Below are positions 42,680 through 56,700 of a DNA stretch of 64,000 nucleotides, in pieces. How positions within the stretch are numbered: the stretch's first letter is position 1; each line of letters begins with the position of its first letter. The stretch covers positions 28,898,674-28,962,673 of the forward strand of contig JASEVX010000010.1 in NCBI GenBank assembly GCA_031761405.1, read 5' to 3'. The notes below the pieces were generated by a model, which saw only the letters and a list, made by a program, of their open reading frames with translations, made no database searches and was not told the origin of the DNA. Origin of the DNA: Serripes groenlandicus (Eukaryota > Mollusca > Bivalvia > Cardiida > Cardiidae). Position numbers and translations under genes: made by a program.

Positions 42680-43440
42680 AGCTCACTTGTGCACAAAGTG
42701 CTCAATGTGAGCAATTGTGATCACATTTTGTCCTGCGCCTGTCCGTCGTCAACAATTGCCTTGTTAACACTCTACAGGCTACGTTTTGCATCAGATCTTC
42801 ATAGACGTATATCAGATCATTTATCTCTATCAGATCTTGGACAAGTTAGAATATGGGTCATATTGGGTCAGAAACTAGGTCACTAGGCCAAATTGAAAGG
42901 AAATCGTGTTAAAACTCTGGATGCTGCAGCATGTTCAAACCTTTTCAGATGTTTGTCTTGATGATATGTAGTTCCTATTTCAAATATTGGTCCTGTCTTT
43001 TTTAAAAACTAGGTCACTAGGACAAATTGAAGGAAAATCGAGTTAACACCGTAGAAGCCGAATTTTGCTTCAGCATCTTCAAATTTTGTCAGAATGTTTC
43101 TCTGAATAATATCTAGGTCAAGGTCGAATATGAGTCATGCCTGATCAAAAACTAGGTCACTAGGCCAAATTGACGGAAAAAGTTGTTAAAACTCTGGAGG
43201 CCGCATTTCTACTATGAGCAAGTTGAAACTTTGTCAGAAGGATTGTCTTGATGATATCTAGTCCATGTTCGAATATGGGTCATATCAGGTAAAACAAAAC
43301 ATAGGTCAAGAGGCCAAATACAGGAACATCTTGTTAACACTGGAGGTTGCATTTTAAATCTTTGTCAGAATAATTGTCTTGATGTGTTTTGCATTAGAAA
43401 TCATTCAGGTGAGCGATCTAGGGCCATAATGGCCCTCTTG
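42680..43440 (+). mobile_element. Second copy of the same repeat family, different internal units
   Basis: Begins AGCTCACTTGTGCACAAAGT GCTCAATGTGAGC and ends CAGGTGAGCGATCTAGGGCC ATAATGGCCCTCTTG with hairpin GGGCCATAATGGCCC. The interior has four units of about 145 bases with ACTAGGTCACTAGGCCAAAT, GTTAAAACTCTGGA and TTGATGATATCTAG. So the ends are shared while the internal tandem unit differs from the 40749 copy. Confidence 0.7.
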
Positions 43441-43449
43441 TTTAAAGAT

Positions 43450-43960
43450 CAATTTCAAACCAAAGGCTCAAGGTGTTCCATTGTGATCACTCACTGTACG
43501 GCGTACGTCAAACGGTCAAATATTCTCTGAAACTGCTGATGCGATATTAACCAAACTTGACATGAATGTTACTTTGGTGACCCTCATTAAAAATTGTTCA
43601 ACAATTTATTTTATACCTATAAATTGGTTTGCTGCGGTTTCAGAATGGGGTGGAAATTGCAAAACTTTAAAAATTGTTCTCCTGTGAAACCGCTTCTTCG
43701 AATTCCAAGATGTTCTATGGGTGACCCTCTACAAAATGGTTCAAGACATATTGATTGGGTGAAAAGGGTAGTCACCAAGTGGCATCAGAAAAGGGCTGGA
43801 ATAATCGTCTGTTTTAGGGATAGAATTAAACAGAAATGTGACCCCCTACAATATTTGTACCAGCCTTTCAGACCGGTTTTAAAAGGTAGTCGCCAGGTGA
43901 CATCAGAAAAGGGGTGAAAAGAAGAAATTACCCAATGACCCCCGTCTAGTCAAATACTTT
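43450..43960 (+). mobile_element. Third, partial relative of the same repeat family
   Basis: GGCTCAAGGTGTTCCATTGT GATCACTCACTGTACGGCG resembles the 5' end of the preceding copies, followed by a body with AACTGCTGATGCGATATTAA-CCAAACTTGACATGAATGTT. No 3' hairpin end is seen. The 107-codon open frame at 43594-43917 lies within it and is not supported as a gene. Confidence 0.5.
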
Positions 43961-45069
43961 TAAAAATCAACTGTAATTGCCAAATTATGCTGTTTAATTT
44001 TAAGTGTTTTTTCGTAAATAGGTAGCACCTATAGATATATTAATTGCGTAGTGATAACTTATAAATTGTGTACACTTAAATATAACATTTACACATTCAG
44101 AGACTTATAATTTTAATTTGTTACCTAGAATAAGTGGATTTTTTTTTTTTTTTTTTACTTTTGCTTATGTTTGCATTCGTAATTCAGTCTACAATTGTTT
44201 ACACTATTTGTTTGGCGTACTGATTTGGTAGAAAATGTGTTCTCAGTCATTTATATCACGTGACTTCAAAATCTTACTTGAAACTATGTTCATATCGCTA
44301 ACGTAACTCTACCAAAAAGGAGTTTTTGTTGTCGAGCTGAAAACAATATCCTGCATTTTCACATGTGCTCCACATATAGGTATATGTTAGGTATAAATGC
44401 AAAAGTATTTTTGTTTTTATTTAAAATAACGAAAGTCGCCTTGACTAGAAGACATACTATCTTGCAATGATTCACAGACTAATGAACAACGATTAAAACT
44501 TCAGGAAACTGTGCACAATAGGACTACACACGTTCTATTTCATCTTTATATTACCTGCCTGATGTAATTCAATGGTAAACCTGATATTTCCCGCGCATCA
44601 ACGCGATAAATGTATCCAACAAGTTTTCGGTGCTAAAATACACGACTGTGACAGTTGTCACATGACCTTAAGTTTACAATATATTGTGCCGTACTGTACT
44701 GAACATTGAAACGACCTAAATTGGTGTTAGTTAGGCCTCGAAAGTATGGACCATGTTGATAAAACGGTCTTATTTTCCGACATAATTGCCGTCATAAGTA
44801 TCTGTCCTAGCTAAGACGGTCTTAGTTAGGACCATATTGATAAAACGGGCCCCTGGTGAATACAAAGCAACGAGAAGTAAAGATCAAAATCACAAAATGT
44901 CATAATGCTCTCATTTTTATTGTATGTTCCTTAAATATACAGTTGTACATGTAATCATTCGCCTCAATAAATGTGTATCAAAATCAGCCGACTCCAATCT
45001 GAAAAAGAAATGAAACGAAAAAACATAAAACGAATATGCCTAGAAGCCGTCGCTTCATCAATTCCTCTC
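43961..45069. other. No gene supported
   Basis: Contains a T-run of about 19 at 44140 and a short duplicated phrase (GACGGTCTTAGTTAGGACCA-TATTGATAAAACGG at 44813-44850, compare GGACCATGTTGATAAAACGG at 44749). Nothing else is readable. Confidence 0.35.
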
Positions 45070-45070
45070 C

Positions 45071-45101
<31 letters not shown>

Positions 45102-45133
45102 AATGCCTCCCTCTCACTATTTCTCTCTCTTTC

Positions 45134-45169
<36 letters not shown>

Positions 45170-45533
45170 TCTGTCTATCTGTCTGTCTGTCTCTCTCTCT
45201 TTCTCTCTCTCTCTCTATCATTCCCTCTCTTGCTCTTGATATATTTCACGTTCTCTCTCTATTTCTCTTTCTCTGTGTCTCTCTCTGTCTAACTGTATTT
45301 CCGTAGGTGTGTCTCTGTATGTCTGTCTGTGGGTGTGTCTCTCTCTCGCACTCATTCCCCTTCTCCCTATCTCTCTCCTTCCCTGTCTTGCTATTGATAT
45401 ATCTCAAGTTCTCAATATATTTCCCTTTCTCTGTGTCTCTCTCTGTCTAACTGTAGTTATGTATGTGTCTCTCTGTATGTCTGTCTGTGTGTGTGTGTGT
45501 GTGTCTCTCTCGCACTCATTCCCCTCTCTCATA

Positions 45534-45622
<89 letters not shown>

Positions 45623-45650
45623 TCTCTGTCTCTCTCTCTCTCTCTTAAGA
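45070..45650 (+). repeat. (AT)n and long (CT)n microsatellite block
   Basis: (AT)13 at 45072-45098, then (CT)n with TGTCTGTC and TGTGTGTG interruptions, longest pure run about 45537-45609. Two parts (45165-45300 and 45320-45500) are diverged duplicates (GTCTGTCTGTGGGTGTGTCT ... CTCTGTCTAACTGTA). Open frames are artefacts. Confidence 0.95.
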
Positions 45651-46124
45651 TATATACTTACCAAGCCGATGCCCGAGGAGCCCGTGCAGAATCCACACAA
45701 TGGACAGACATTGCAGATATTCGAACGTTTCAATACACCAGATTCGTAGCGAGTTCTCGCCTGATTAGCTGAAGTAAGATAATTGTGTAATATAGTTATT
45801 ATGCAGATATGCATGCAGTAATCAGTACAGATAGATACGTGAACAATGAATTTATATAGGAGGAGTATATATAATCGAACTTTTTAATTATCGAAGTATA
45901 TGGAGAACAGTAATGAACAAAAGCCGGCCTTGCAATTATGTAAATAGATACTTACTTCCTTAAAAATTGGAATCAAAACAGATTGTCTATTTTTATGTGT
46001 CGTGACTCAATCTTTATATATATGGTGCAAAGTCATGTAATGTTATAGAAAACCCTTGTGAAATAATTACATTAAACAATAACAAATAGATTCGGATATT
46101 TTCATAGGAGTACGGTAATTTTCA

Positions 46125-46375
46125 AGCTTATCAGTTCCCGACGCAATTCATTTTCACACGAAAAATGTACTTGTCGGAACAAACCACGGTATGTTTTGTC
46201 AGACATTTCCAAAGTTTTCGCGTCGGGTCCAATGCCTTTATCCACATTTTCCTTACTGTGTCGTCCTTGGGGAAGCTATGAAAGCTAACAACGTCCTTCG
46301 ACATGTATAAACACTCCCTACCACACACTCTCTGGGCAGTTTCACGTTTTATTTCTCTTTAATTATTCCAAATAT
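46125..46375 (-). pseudogene. THAP-like zinc-finger exon or fragment, degenerate
   Basis: Minus-strand open stretch reading RETAQRVCGRECLYMSKDVV, then SFHSFPKDDTVRKMWIKALD, PTRKLWKCLTKHTVVCSDKY, IF. FHSFPKD....R..W, the W and VCS are the diagnostic THAP spacing (C...C, FHRFP.D, W, VCS.HF). The expected VCS-x-HF histidine is missing (VCSDKYIF). THAP domains bind DNA and occur in P-element transposases and host regulators; which applies is unknown. No partner exon is seen nearby. Confidence 0.5.
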
Positions 46376-46657
46376 ATCGATGCGTTCACGATTTACACTA
46401 TCAACATAATGAGAGCCTGCATTTAATTCCCCATGATCACGTCACTTCCGGTATATTTTACGGAAATTGCCGATCTTTTTTGTTCGTTAATCTCGACCTG
46501 GCTTATTTTGAGCCCGGGTTTAAAATGCTTATTAAAGTTATTTTTTTGATATTTTACAAAGAAAATTCTTATCACATTAGGTTTTTATGACTTTTCTCTA
46601 CATATTAATCGCGTATTTGAATGTCATTCTTGGTACCCTTTAATATTTTTTCTCTAT

Positions 46658-46760
46658 TAACCTTATCCCATAAATGGACGCTTATGAACGCCTTCGCAAC
46701 AGACGACTTTTGAAAAAGTTCTAATTTCGCAACAATGATTTTAACAAAATGTAATAATCA
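46658..46760. mobile_element. piggyBac-like MITE, left fragment
   Basis: TTAACCTTATCCCATAAATG and CGCAACAGACGACTTTTGAA match the left half. Confidence 0.45.
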
Positions 46761-47676
46761 TTCTTTCATTTCTAGAGGCTTACCTATTTTTTCCTAGATA
46801 TTTTCGAATTCCTCTACTGTAAATGAAAGTTCATCAAATCAATAACTGAATATTATTGTGTTATTTTTTAGAATTTAGAAAGAAGGTGTACAGCATTGAA
46901 GTAATAAACACGAGCTTGGTTCATTACTATCGGTAAGAACAGGTTTCATGAATATTTTTTTTGAATTAAAGAGAAGTAGATGGAACAATATCGGTCTTAT
47001 AATGAGAATTAGTAACAACCGACATGTGAAGAAAGTGTTAACATAGACACCACAAGAGATAAGGATGTAAGGAATGACCAACAGCCACCACTTGGAGAAG
47101 AGAGACATAACAGCAGAGATGAAAAAGCACCAAGGTCAATTCCACCAACCTTATTTATGTCTAAGTAATATCTAAATACTTAGAGGCATATTTCATCATT
47201 TTTGTTTCCATTATAAAAGTGCCAAACTATTTCAAAATTTAATAATTATTGATAGTCAGCAAGGTAACTATTTATGTCAACTTAATAATTGACTTAAATG
47301 CATTCCACCATTCATTTTGTTTACAAAATATTAGCTAAACAAAAAGTATTACTTAGCTCTACGTAATGATGGTATAATTGGACCCTAAAATCAACTAGAC
47401 GGAATGGCACAATATATATCTGGTAAGAAGTCCGTTACGGATGATTGATATGTTTAAGAACATGATGAGAATTATGTAAGTCATAGTTAACTGGATATAT
47501 CAACATTTTACAGTTAGGAATTTGAAATGTCTTATCACGGCAACAAAACAAGTTTCAACATCTTTGGGTTACAAACCAAGGATCGAACCAGAGACTTCCG
47601 GACCCAAATCTCCCACGCTAACCATTGGGCCAGGACGAATTCCTTAGGGAAATATAAAAATCATTATTTAACGTAC
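46760..47676. other. Expected site of the missing TEP 3' exon(s); not resolved
   Basis: A minus open stretch 46875-47108 (hydrophobic, LFSKWWLLVIPYILISCG) could be a membrane or GPI tail but has no conserved link to VYDYYEPS and no clear phase-1 acceptor. Left unassigned. Confidence 0.25.
47575..47645 (-). mobile_element. tRNA-like SINE head with good A and B boxes
   Basis: On the minus strand TGGCCCAATGGTTAGCG (A box) and TGGTTCGATCCTTGG (B box) are about 34 bases apart. No matching acceptor stem; called a SINE-type remnant, different from the first-type SINEs elsewhere here. Confidence 0.5.
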
Positions 47677-47782
47677 TTGGCTCATAGTAATCATACACTG
47701 TAATATGACAGGCCTGGATCTTCACCACCGGGTCTTCTCTGTCCATCTTTACGTCGACGCAGACAGTTTGTCTAGGATAAAT
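47677..47782 (-). CDS. TEP exon 16: end of receptor-binding domain
   Basis: After tgaaatttcag reads [20 protein letters not shown], then [20 protein letters not shown] end. The VYDYYEP motif closes the receptor-binding domain in alpha-2-macroglobulin, TEP and CD109 proteins. The donor CCAA|GTACGT leaves phase 1. No following exon could be recognised between 46400 and 47676, so secreted versus GPI-anchored form is undecided. Confidence 0.85.
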
Positions 47783-50700
47783 CTGAAATTATGAGGCAAA
47801 GACCACATACAAATCTGTAGCAGACTCTGCGTCATTCATGTATGTACACGTCGCATGTGGATGCTCAGCTCCTGAGCCACACGGGTGTATTACCATTTTC
47901 GATATCATTATTATATTTGTTTGTGTTTTTTTTGTCACCATTCTGATATCGTTTCTGGTCATTTTTCATGTCACTTTTAACGTCAATTTATAAAGTACGT
48001 TCTTGTACATCTATATTTAATTTCACTTTGATGGTGTTCATTATGTAACAATGTCACGGACATTTTCGTATTCAATTTTCTATTTAATTCAATTAATTTA
48101 TTAAGTAATTAGTACATGATACTTCTAACAAATACAATGGAAAGCGAAACAAAGTCATGATATCAGACGAAGGCCTAAACAAATCATAACATGCAATACA
48201 ACATCATATTCTCAACTCTTAGTTTTCACTCTTAAGAGGGAAACTATATATGATTACCTTAATCAAACAGTTCTTTACCATTGTCTCATACCAGCAAGTT
48301 TGACAATATATGTACATTCTGCCAAGTGAAAATAATATGTTTTCTCAACAGTTTTCGCAGTTCAGAATATATAGTCCAAATTAAAAGGAAATGCGTCGTA
48401 TTCTCCTATCGGTGTATATTTGAGATATTCACAGTTTAAAATAGTTGTGTTTGTTGTCGATTATTCCAACACGATATTAACTTATTCCATGAATGTAATG
48501 GACGACATGTCTAACGTATACTTTGTGTTGTTTTATTACAAAACGTCTTGGGATAACCTTGTCAAAGACAAAAGGGCCTCTTTGGAACGCTAACCGTCGT
48601 CTGCCTTTTTCTAAGTAGAAAAGGGGGGCATTACTGAATAACTATTAACACAAGTATTGTGACTTAGTATATACATGCATATTGTTCTTAGTAACATGTG
48701 TATACAGTTTCATTTGAAAATGTAGAATAGTTTTTGAGTTATGAGTAAAGGTTTAAGTTTTGGGACGACGCAAACTTCGAAGACATTCGAGTTAAAAAAA
48801 AAACCTACCCCATCAAAGTACAGTGCCACTTGTCTCCCGTTTGTCTCGTGTCGTTTTATAACAGCCTGTGCTTTCAGTGTTTGGGTATCGGGTCCAAATC
48901 CAGTTGGTGTTTCAACCTCTGCTACAATCATTCCACTGTCTGAGGTGTCTTTCCAGCTATATATAGTTGTATACATATGGTGTAAATAGTTTATTTATCG
49001 TACGGTAGCTTCCATTGACAATTGATTCAAATATTTAATGAATTGTATATAAGTTTTAAGGATGAAATATTGTAATTAGTGTTCATAGATAAAATACTTT
49101 AAAAAATTGTGTAGATGAATAATTGTAATAAGTATTTATAGACAAAACATTGAAATAAGTATTCATAGACGAAATATTGAAATAATTATTCATAAATGAA
49201 ATATTATCATAAGTATCCATATATATAATATTGTTGTTAATATTAATATTTTAATTAGAAGTCATAGATGAGATACTGTTTCTTATATTCATATATAAAA
49301 TATTGTAACTAATTTGTATTCATAGATGAAATACTTTCATAAGTGATCATAAATGAATTATTTCAATTAAAATTCCAAGATGAAATAGTGTTATCAATAT
49401 TCATAGATGAATATTTGTAATCAGTATCCATTATAGTAATATTATAATAAATATTCATAATTGAAATACTGTTATTAATATTCATTGATGAACTACTTTT
49501 ATAAATATTCATAAATGAACTACTTTTATAAATATTCATAGATGAAATATTGTGATTAATATTCATTGATGAACTTCTTTTATAAATATTCATAGATGAA
49601 ATATTGTAATCATTATTAACACAAGTGATATTGTAATGAGTATCGCTATATTATGTTCGTTCCTTTGGCAAGTTGTATTTACTTTGTTATTTCCATATAT
49701 TGAATGATACATGGGGATGAACGCAAACTACCGTACACACAGTGTGATGGTCTATCGATATAATACACTTTGACATACATATGCGCATTTGCTATCTGGA
49801 TAGTTTCTGCTAATCACACCTCCTGGTTTACAATGGATTTTAGCCGGTTTTTTTGTATGCAATTAACACATATGCATGTCATATCAAAAACACAATTGAC
49901 TTACAATGATAAATATATTGAGAGTTCAATTCTACTATCAGAGTAGAAATAAAATCTTGTGTTATCTACTTTTTCTTCAGCTTGATATAAAAATGTTTCA
50001 CAACGAATAGTTGAACATTTTTTAAAATGCATTGCTTTTGAATTCGTTTTAAAGCCCAGCATTCTGAGGGAGTTTGTTGCAGCCGTGTCAAATGCCAATT
50101 TCACAACTGATATAAGCAATTTATAAGCCAAAAATGGAAAAGATAATTATAATATATTTATTTATAAAAAAAAATATTCCCAGACTCGGAATCGAGCTAT
50201 GGTCTCCCGCACAAGCGAATATTGTAACCGTTACCCTAGCCGAACATCGCAATTGAAACCAATTAGTTTATGAAATCATTAAAAATCGATAAACGAGCTA
50301 GCGAATTATTTATAATTGAAGCGTTTTATCTTTATAAAAAACAACTATCATTTATATAATTTGATTATCTTTTGGAATATATTTTATCACTGGGACTGGA
50401 TTATCTTATTCCGTCTTCTAGGGTTTTTATGGTGAATATCGGTTGACAATCTGATGTATTTGAGCAGACATCAAGAATGAAATACTCTAGTACTTAGATT
50501 CATCATAGACGTTACCGGTGAAAGCGTCTTGTACATTTTATTCAGGATTTTTGAATGATCTGGCGCCTAGGTTATCTTACACATTTACCGTATATGTTAT
50601 ATTTTGTCAACTATTTATTATATTATCATTTCAATCATTTGATGTTTTGAGTATATATTTTATCATTAGGACATGATTGTCTGATTTTTTTTTGAGTCGG

Positions 50701-53700
50701 AATCAAAAGGCTGCCTTTACACCACTCCATTTACAATATTTAGGAATCACCAATAAACTTAACGCGCGATCAATTATGTTAAAAGCGTAGAAATACATTT
50801 TAATTTACAATTTTAAAAATCATACTTCTCAGATCTTTCTATTTGTTAAGCTATATCAAATCAAATCAAATTTCTGGTCGATATCCTACCAAGTTACCGC
50901 ATTTTGATTTTCATACAAGAACTATTTTGCGGTTCGAAAAGTACAACATGGGTATTAGCTGGTAACAGCGCATTCATTATTAAAATAAGTTCCACAGATC
51001 ATCCACATTCATTGACATTACATACGATCTGCAACTACCAAGACATCTCTCTGAACCCGAGATGGTGCTCAGAAACGGAGAGCTGATATAGACAAACAGA
51101 TGTGAAGTAATTCAATGACGTTATTGTAAACCACTTGTCTAGATTTCAGTCTAAAAAATGATGAGTGTCTTCGGATTTTGCCTACTAACGCTTACTAACG
51201 AGCCCCTGGCTAAAAACAGTTACAGCTCCAATTAACCACCATCATAATGAAATAGACATACGTTATACAAACATGTACTGTGATAGAGTTGAGGGATTCC
51301 TTTGTAATACTGCTTGTTAAATCCAGTTTATTGGTAGAATAATCCCCAGCCACATAGTACGCCATTATAACCTGCGTGAAATTAACATTACAGGACATGA
51401 TCTTTTTTTTAAACTTCATCATTTAAAGCTCATGGTTGATATACACATATAAAGAGGCAAAAATACCAATGTTATACTTAAAAAAGATAAAAAATATATT
51501 TAACTTAAGTAAGTCCAAAGTGTTAAGACTATTTCATATTTTATTCATGAAATCTATAAGTTTAAGATTGTTAATGGCAATAAGAACATAAAATATATCT
51601 AAAATAAAATGCAGTTTTTTTGGTAAAAAACGTAAGGTAGCTTCTAAACAACATGTAGTTAGTCAATTTATGAGCACATCCCGGTAAAATGTTAGGTCGA
51701 TAAAAGCGTCGTCTACTTAAATTTATCTACATGTTTTAGTCAAATTTAAATAATACCGCGGTAACACATGAAAGTCCCTGTCGTTAAAAGCGTCGTTTAC
51801 TGAACTTCAACTACATGCTTTGAGTCAAATTTGAATATGCCATCGGTAAAAATGCAATTCCCTGATGTTTAAAAGCATTGTCTACTAAACTATATGTACT
51901 TTGTAAAGTCTAAATACAGCCCTGTAAAAAATGAAAATCTATGTTGTTAGAAGTTGCATGTTCTTAGTCAAATTCGAACACATGCCCGGTAAAAGAAGAA
52001 ATGCCTGGTAGTCAAAGACATTGCCTACTCAACTATATAGGACAAGAAGCTTACGTCTACAACTGCAACTCCTTCGCCACTTCCTTGTAGTAGAACGTTT
52101 GATGAAGAATCCGGTAGCTGTAACAGAACAATACAAAAATGATATCCAATAATGTTACACGAAAATAAAAAGATACTTTATTATAATCGATACATTTCAC
52201 GTAATGAAGAGTAATCAGTATGTCAGTGTCAAACCTTTTTTAACTAACAACCAATCTGCAACTGACGAATGTGAAAACAACAAATTCAGAATGTGGTAAA
52301 TTCTTTAATAAAAGAAATATTGATTTGTTAAAGACCGTTTAACATAATGTGGCACACTGTCTTTAAAAGGACGTATATTGCAGAAAAGTCAGAAAGGCTT
52401 TACCAATTCAAAAACTGATCAGCTAGAATGGTTGAATCGTCAAGATCACGGAAAAATCATTAACTACGGAAGCATATGTGCTTCCAACAATCGATTCTGA
52501 ATCATATACATATATAATGCTATGTGACATCTGTTAAGTATGTTAACGATTTGTAAATACCATAATTACGTTACGATTTTCGTCTATTTTCAGCCCACAA
52601 GGTATTTGATTGAAGCATGAAACTTTAAGGTAAGACATATAGAAAGCATAATGTAGGCTTATATGCTTTCTCTTGATTTGATCTAAATTTAACAGTTTTT
52701 CTTTGTAAAGATAATCGTATCATCGAAACAAAAGTTCTGTAGATATGCGTGTGTATATGAAATTCAAGTGATTCTAAACATAAAAAAAGACCGTAAAGTG
52801 CGCTACTTTCTATCCGCTCTATATCTTGTGTTGTGGAATACTGGTTCGGAAGAGCAGGGAACACGACATAATTGACAAACTGCTGAAAACGACGGTAGTC
52901 TAACACATATCAATCAAGAACAATATATAGGATTCTACCTCGAATTCGTAAACAACGTTCAGCGTAGACTTGGTGATGGAGTGCATGTGGTTAAAAACGC
53001 CACTAGATGCATTGAATGTGACGCTATATGACGACGGAGGGTTTGCAGCGACGGATGAATACGCTGCAAGGGCTTGCAGGCATATCACCGTATCCTGAAA
53101 TGATCGGAAGTAGCTAGATATTAAAATAACATATGCAATCAGAAATCATACACTTTAGAAACATATTAATAGTGTACAAACAATATACCAACCAGCCAGA
53201 TGATGGCTTACCTGTCACTGTGCAAAGATTACAACGTCATGCTTTCCATGATCACAATACAACAGTTGTTATCATATTTCATTGCAGTTGGTATTGCTTT
53301 CTTTAATTTTTATTAAATAGTAGTATTGTATATATTACATGAAAGTACAATACTCATTGTTCATCTTTCAGCGACTTGAACTGCATTTGCAAGCGATGCA
53401 CACTCTTTAGTAATTCTTGAATCTTTCGGCAATTCAATTGCTTTGAATACACAAGTACTTATGATCAAACATCTAGTACGGATTCTGAGATGTTCCATCA
53501 CCATATCAACCTATATGTAAATATACCAAGAATTATCTATAACATTTAATTTCAATAATCACCTGTCTAAGCAGTGTTATTAAGCATTATCTTCTCTAGA
53601 CTAACCATTCCCAGAAACAAAACACAAATCAGCAGCAGACGACTTTGAATACATCAACTTAAATATATGAAAGCCCTCTTTTAATGATAGAAACATTGAA

Positions 53701-56700
53701 CAAAGTTGAAAACAATTTCTCCTGTTGCCATAAAGCATCTATAAGCATCTGGGTAAAACTTAAATTAAATGGCATTGGAAATAACGTGCATTAATATACG
53801 TTTAAATGTCCTCATATGTTTTGTCTGACAACAATATTACACTAATCTGAAAAAATGCTCGCTTGCATTATATATTTAAGAAGCGTAAACCGTGTGACCG
53901 ACTCTGAGTATAAACCGTAGCAACACAAAAAATAATAATTTTGTTTGTATGGCGTTTTGCGCCGCTTTAAACATTTTGTCAGTTATATCACGGCGTTTCC
54001 TGGATAAATTACCAGTACCTTCGGTTATTATAGTATGCTTACCCAAAGAAAGTGAGCTCAAAGGAGACCTATCCATTACTTCCAGATTAGCAGTACCATT
54101 TTTAAAGACTTTGGCATGGCCCGGTTGCGGATCGACCCGCAACCAAAATATGCGAATGCGCTAATACTAATAAGCCGAGGAGGTAAGTCAATACTTATCA
54201 TAATAATGTACACTATATATGTCATGACATTTTCGATTATTATAGTGTTTCCTTTGTTAGATTACATGCTTGGATTTGGAGGATCAATACAACATGGACG
54301 TGAATTCATGAATAAATAAGATAAATGAATTAAACAAATCAATAAGATGAATGAATTAATCAAATCTATAAGACGAATCAATTAATCAAATCAATAAGAT
54401 GAATGAATTAATCAAATAAATTAATCAATTATGATGACGCAGCATTATACAAGTGTATTCGAATAAACACGTGGATTGTCTTCTATTATAACAATAAGTG
54501 AAAGCGTGACGGACGAACGGACGGACAGAAGGGCTGGACAGACGAATAGACGACGACAATTGATCTCCTTTTGTCTCTATGCCACGACAGGACACACCAA
54601 CAATATCATCAAAAGAACCTGTGTTGACTGGTAGCCTCCTGTTGGATTTCTTTGTCCAACGAGCCATTTAACAATAGGAAATGCATCTCCAAATTTTCCC
54701 ATTTCCATATATGTTAATAAGGCATAGGCAGTGGCCTCAATGTCTGCTGAGAGTACACGAGTCGAAAGCTGTTGAGACGCAGTTCGCATTGTGATCGGTT
54801 CTTTTGCAACCCAATACATCTTTTCTCCTAAATTAAATATATAGAAAGATATATGAATACTTATTGAGAGGAATGCGAAAACTAAAAGAGAGGAGTATGA
54901 AATCTTACGGCGTGATATTCGAAAAACTTATGGTGTAAATCATATCTAAATTATGTTGAGCACTGACAGTGGTGCAAATGTTAATATTTTCTGTTAGCCC
55001 TAATATATTATGACATTGCTTTTACCATCAATTGAAGATGCTTGCTTCAGTTTTGTATAACATGCTGTTTGCTTCCCGCTCCCGGACTTCGCAAGGGCGT
55101 AGCACACAATACATAATGCGTACATATCTCTGATGCTGTTCAGTTGACCTTCTAGGTATTCTTTACCTTTCCTTATTGAAAGGTTCATTGTGTTTGTCTA
55201 AAATAAAAACCAATTGTCGTATAAATACTTTTTAATCGTAGAGATAATTTGGACAAAATGATGTCGAGTGAAAGAATGGTTTGTGCCAGAGTTAAACATG
55301 TCATCAACAATGGTGTTTCAATTTGCTGCACATCTCGAGTTCAAAAGTTATTAAATTTTATCAGGATGCAATGGAATTAGAAAAAGAACAACAGCAGTGC
55401 AACGTAGCAGGTCCTTTTCTTTATCTTAAAATCCAAGAAACTTGGAAGAGAAACACTAAATTCATACACATATCAGCTTTAGAAAAAAACTTGCTTAAAC
55501 TAATTAATAAATAAAGTTCTCACAATTTATATTAATAACCATTGATGTCTGATACTTTGATACTCAGCCAGTACTCGAACGATATGCGGATGTCCCATAT
55601 TTTGACCCTACTGTCATGGGATAAAATCCAAAACGTTTAGCTAACGATATTGAAGCACTTCCATCTGCGAGATTATGTGTTATATTTTTGATCAGCTGGT
55701 ATCATTTATTTATACCGAACCCTCGGATCACATGATCGGATCCCTACCTGCGGTGGCCCGGGACCTCTGCTCTGCTAACGCTTTAGGAAGACCATACGAC
55801 TCTACCCGTATACGAGCCACTAGCTATACTTTGTGTTTTATTAAATGGAACCCTATACTTCATTAAGCTGTTTTGACTATTATTCGGAATATGTAATTTA
55901 GACAATAAACTTACAGCTACTCCTGTGACTTGTCTATTCTCCAGAAGTGATATTAAAATGAAGGCTGTCAATGTCAAACGAGACGATGTACCAGCCTGTT
56001 AAAAAAAAAATGAACGAAGCTACAACAACCAACCAATTTGTAATTATAACTTGCCTGTGTACCGATGCTAAAGGATCCAACAACGCCGTTGATTTATGTT
56101 TTGTAGAATTTCACAAAAGCATCACATATTTATTTGTTCTTCGTGTAAAAATAGTAATTGAATACAAGAGGGAATCATATACGTTACATTTTTAGTGTGT
56201 AATTAAGACTTTTCTTTTAACGTTTTCACCGTTTTAAATATTTATTAAAACATCAATCGTTTATAATAAAAATAAATTCATAACTATTATTAAGTTATAC
56301 ATGTCATATTAAGTCATTTAAAGCAATGAAAACCGATCAAATACGAGCTTCGATTAATGACTTTGACGTAATCATCGTTTTTTATTCTAGAAATCAAATA
56401 TGTTAAACGTACAGACACGATCCGATACTTTCATTATCTATAATATATATCATATATACCTATACCACGGTCTGAAGGCACAACAACATTATGCAAAATA
56501 ACCATTATGGTTGCGTTTATTAACAAAATAAACACTTTGTGTGCAATACGATTATAGCACATATATACCTGCATTTGTGTGTGTATAATACGGCCTGGTT
56601 CATAAAATGACCCATCTGGTACTTGGTTCTTCAACAGCCAGGTCAGAGCATCAGCTATTATTGATTCATCTATCTTTATTAAACCATCCGCTTGGCGAAA

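Noticed and set aside
43594..43917. 107-codon plus frame
   Set aside because: Lies wholly in a dispersed repeat related to 42680-43440 and shows no known domain.
46875..47108. Hydrophobic minus frame as a TEP membrane tail
   Set aside because: No conserved link, no clear acceptor in the required phase; kept only as an unresolved possibility.
49901..50131. 76-codon minus frame thought to be the TEP MG8 exon
   Set aside because: The exon at 51262-51371 ([20 protein letters not shown]...VHVCIT) fits both sequence and phases; this frame does not.
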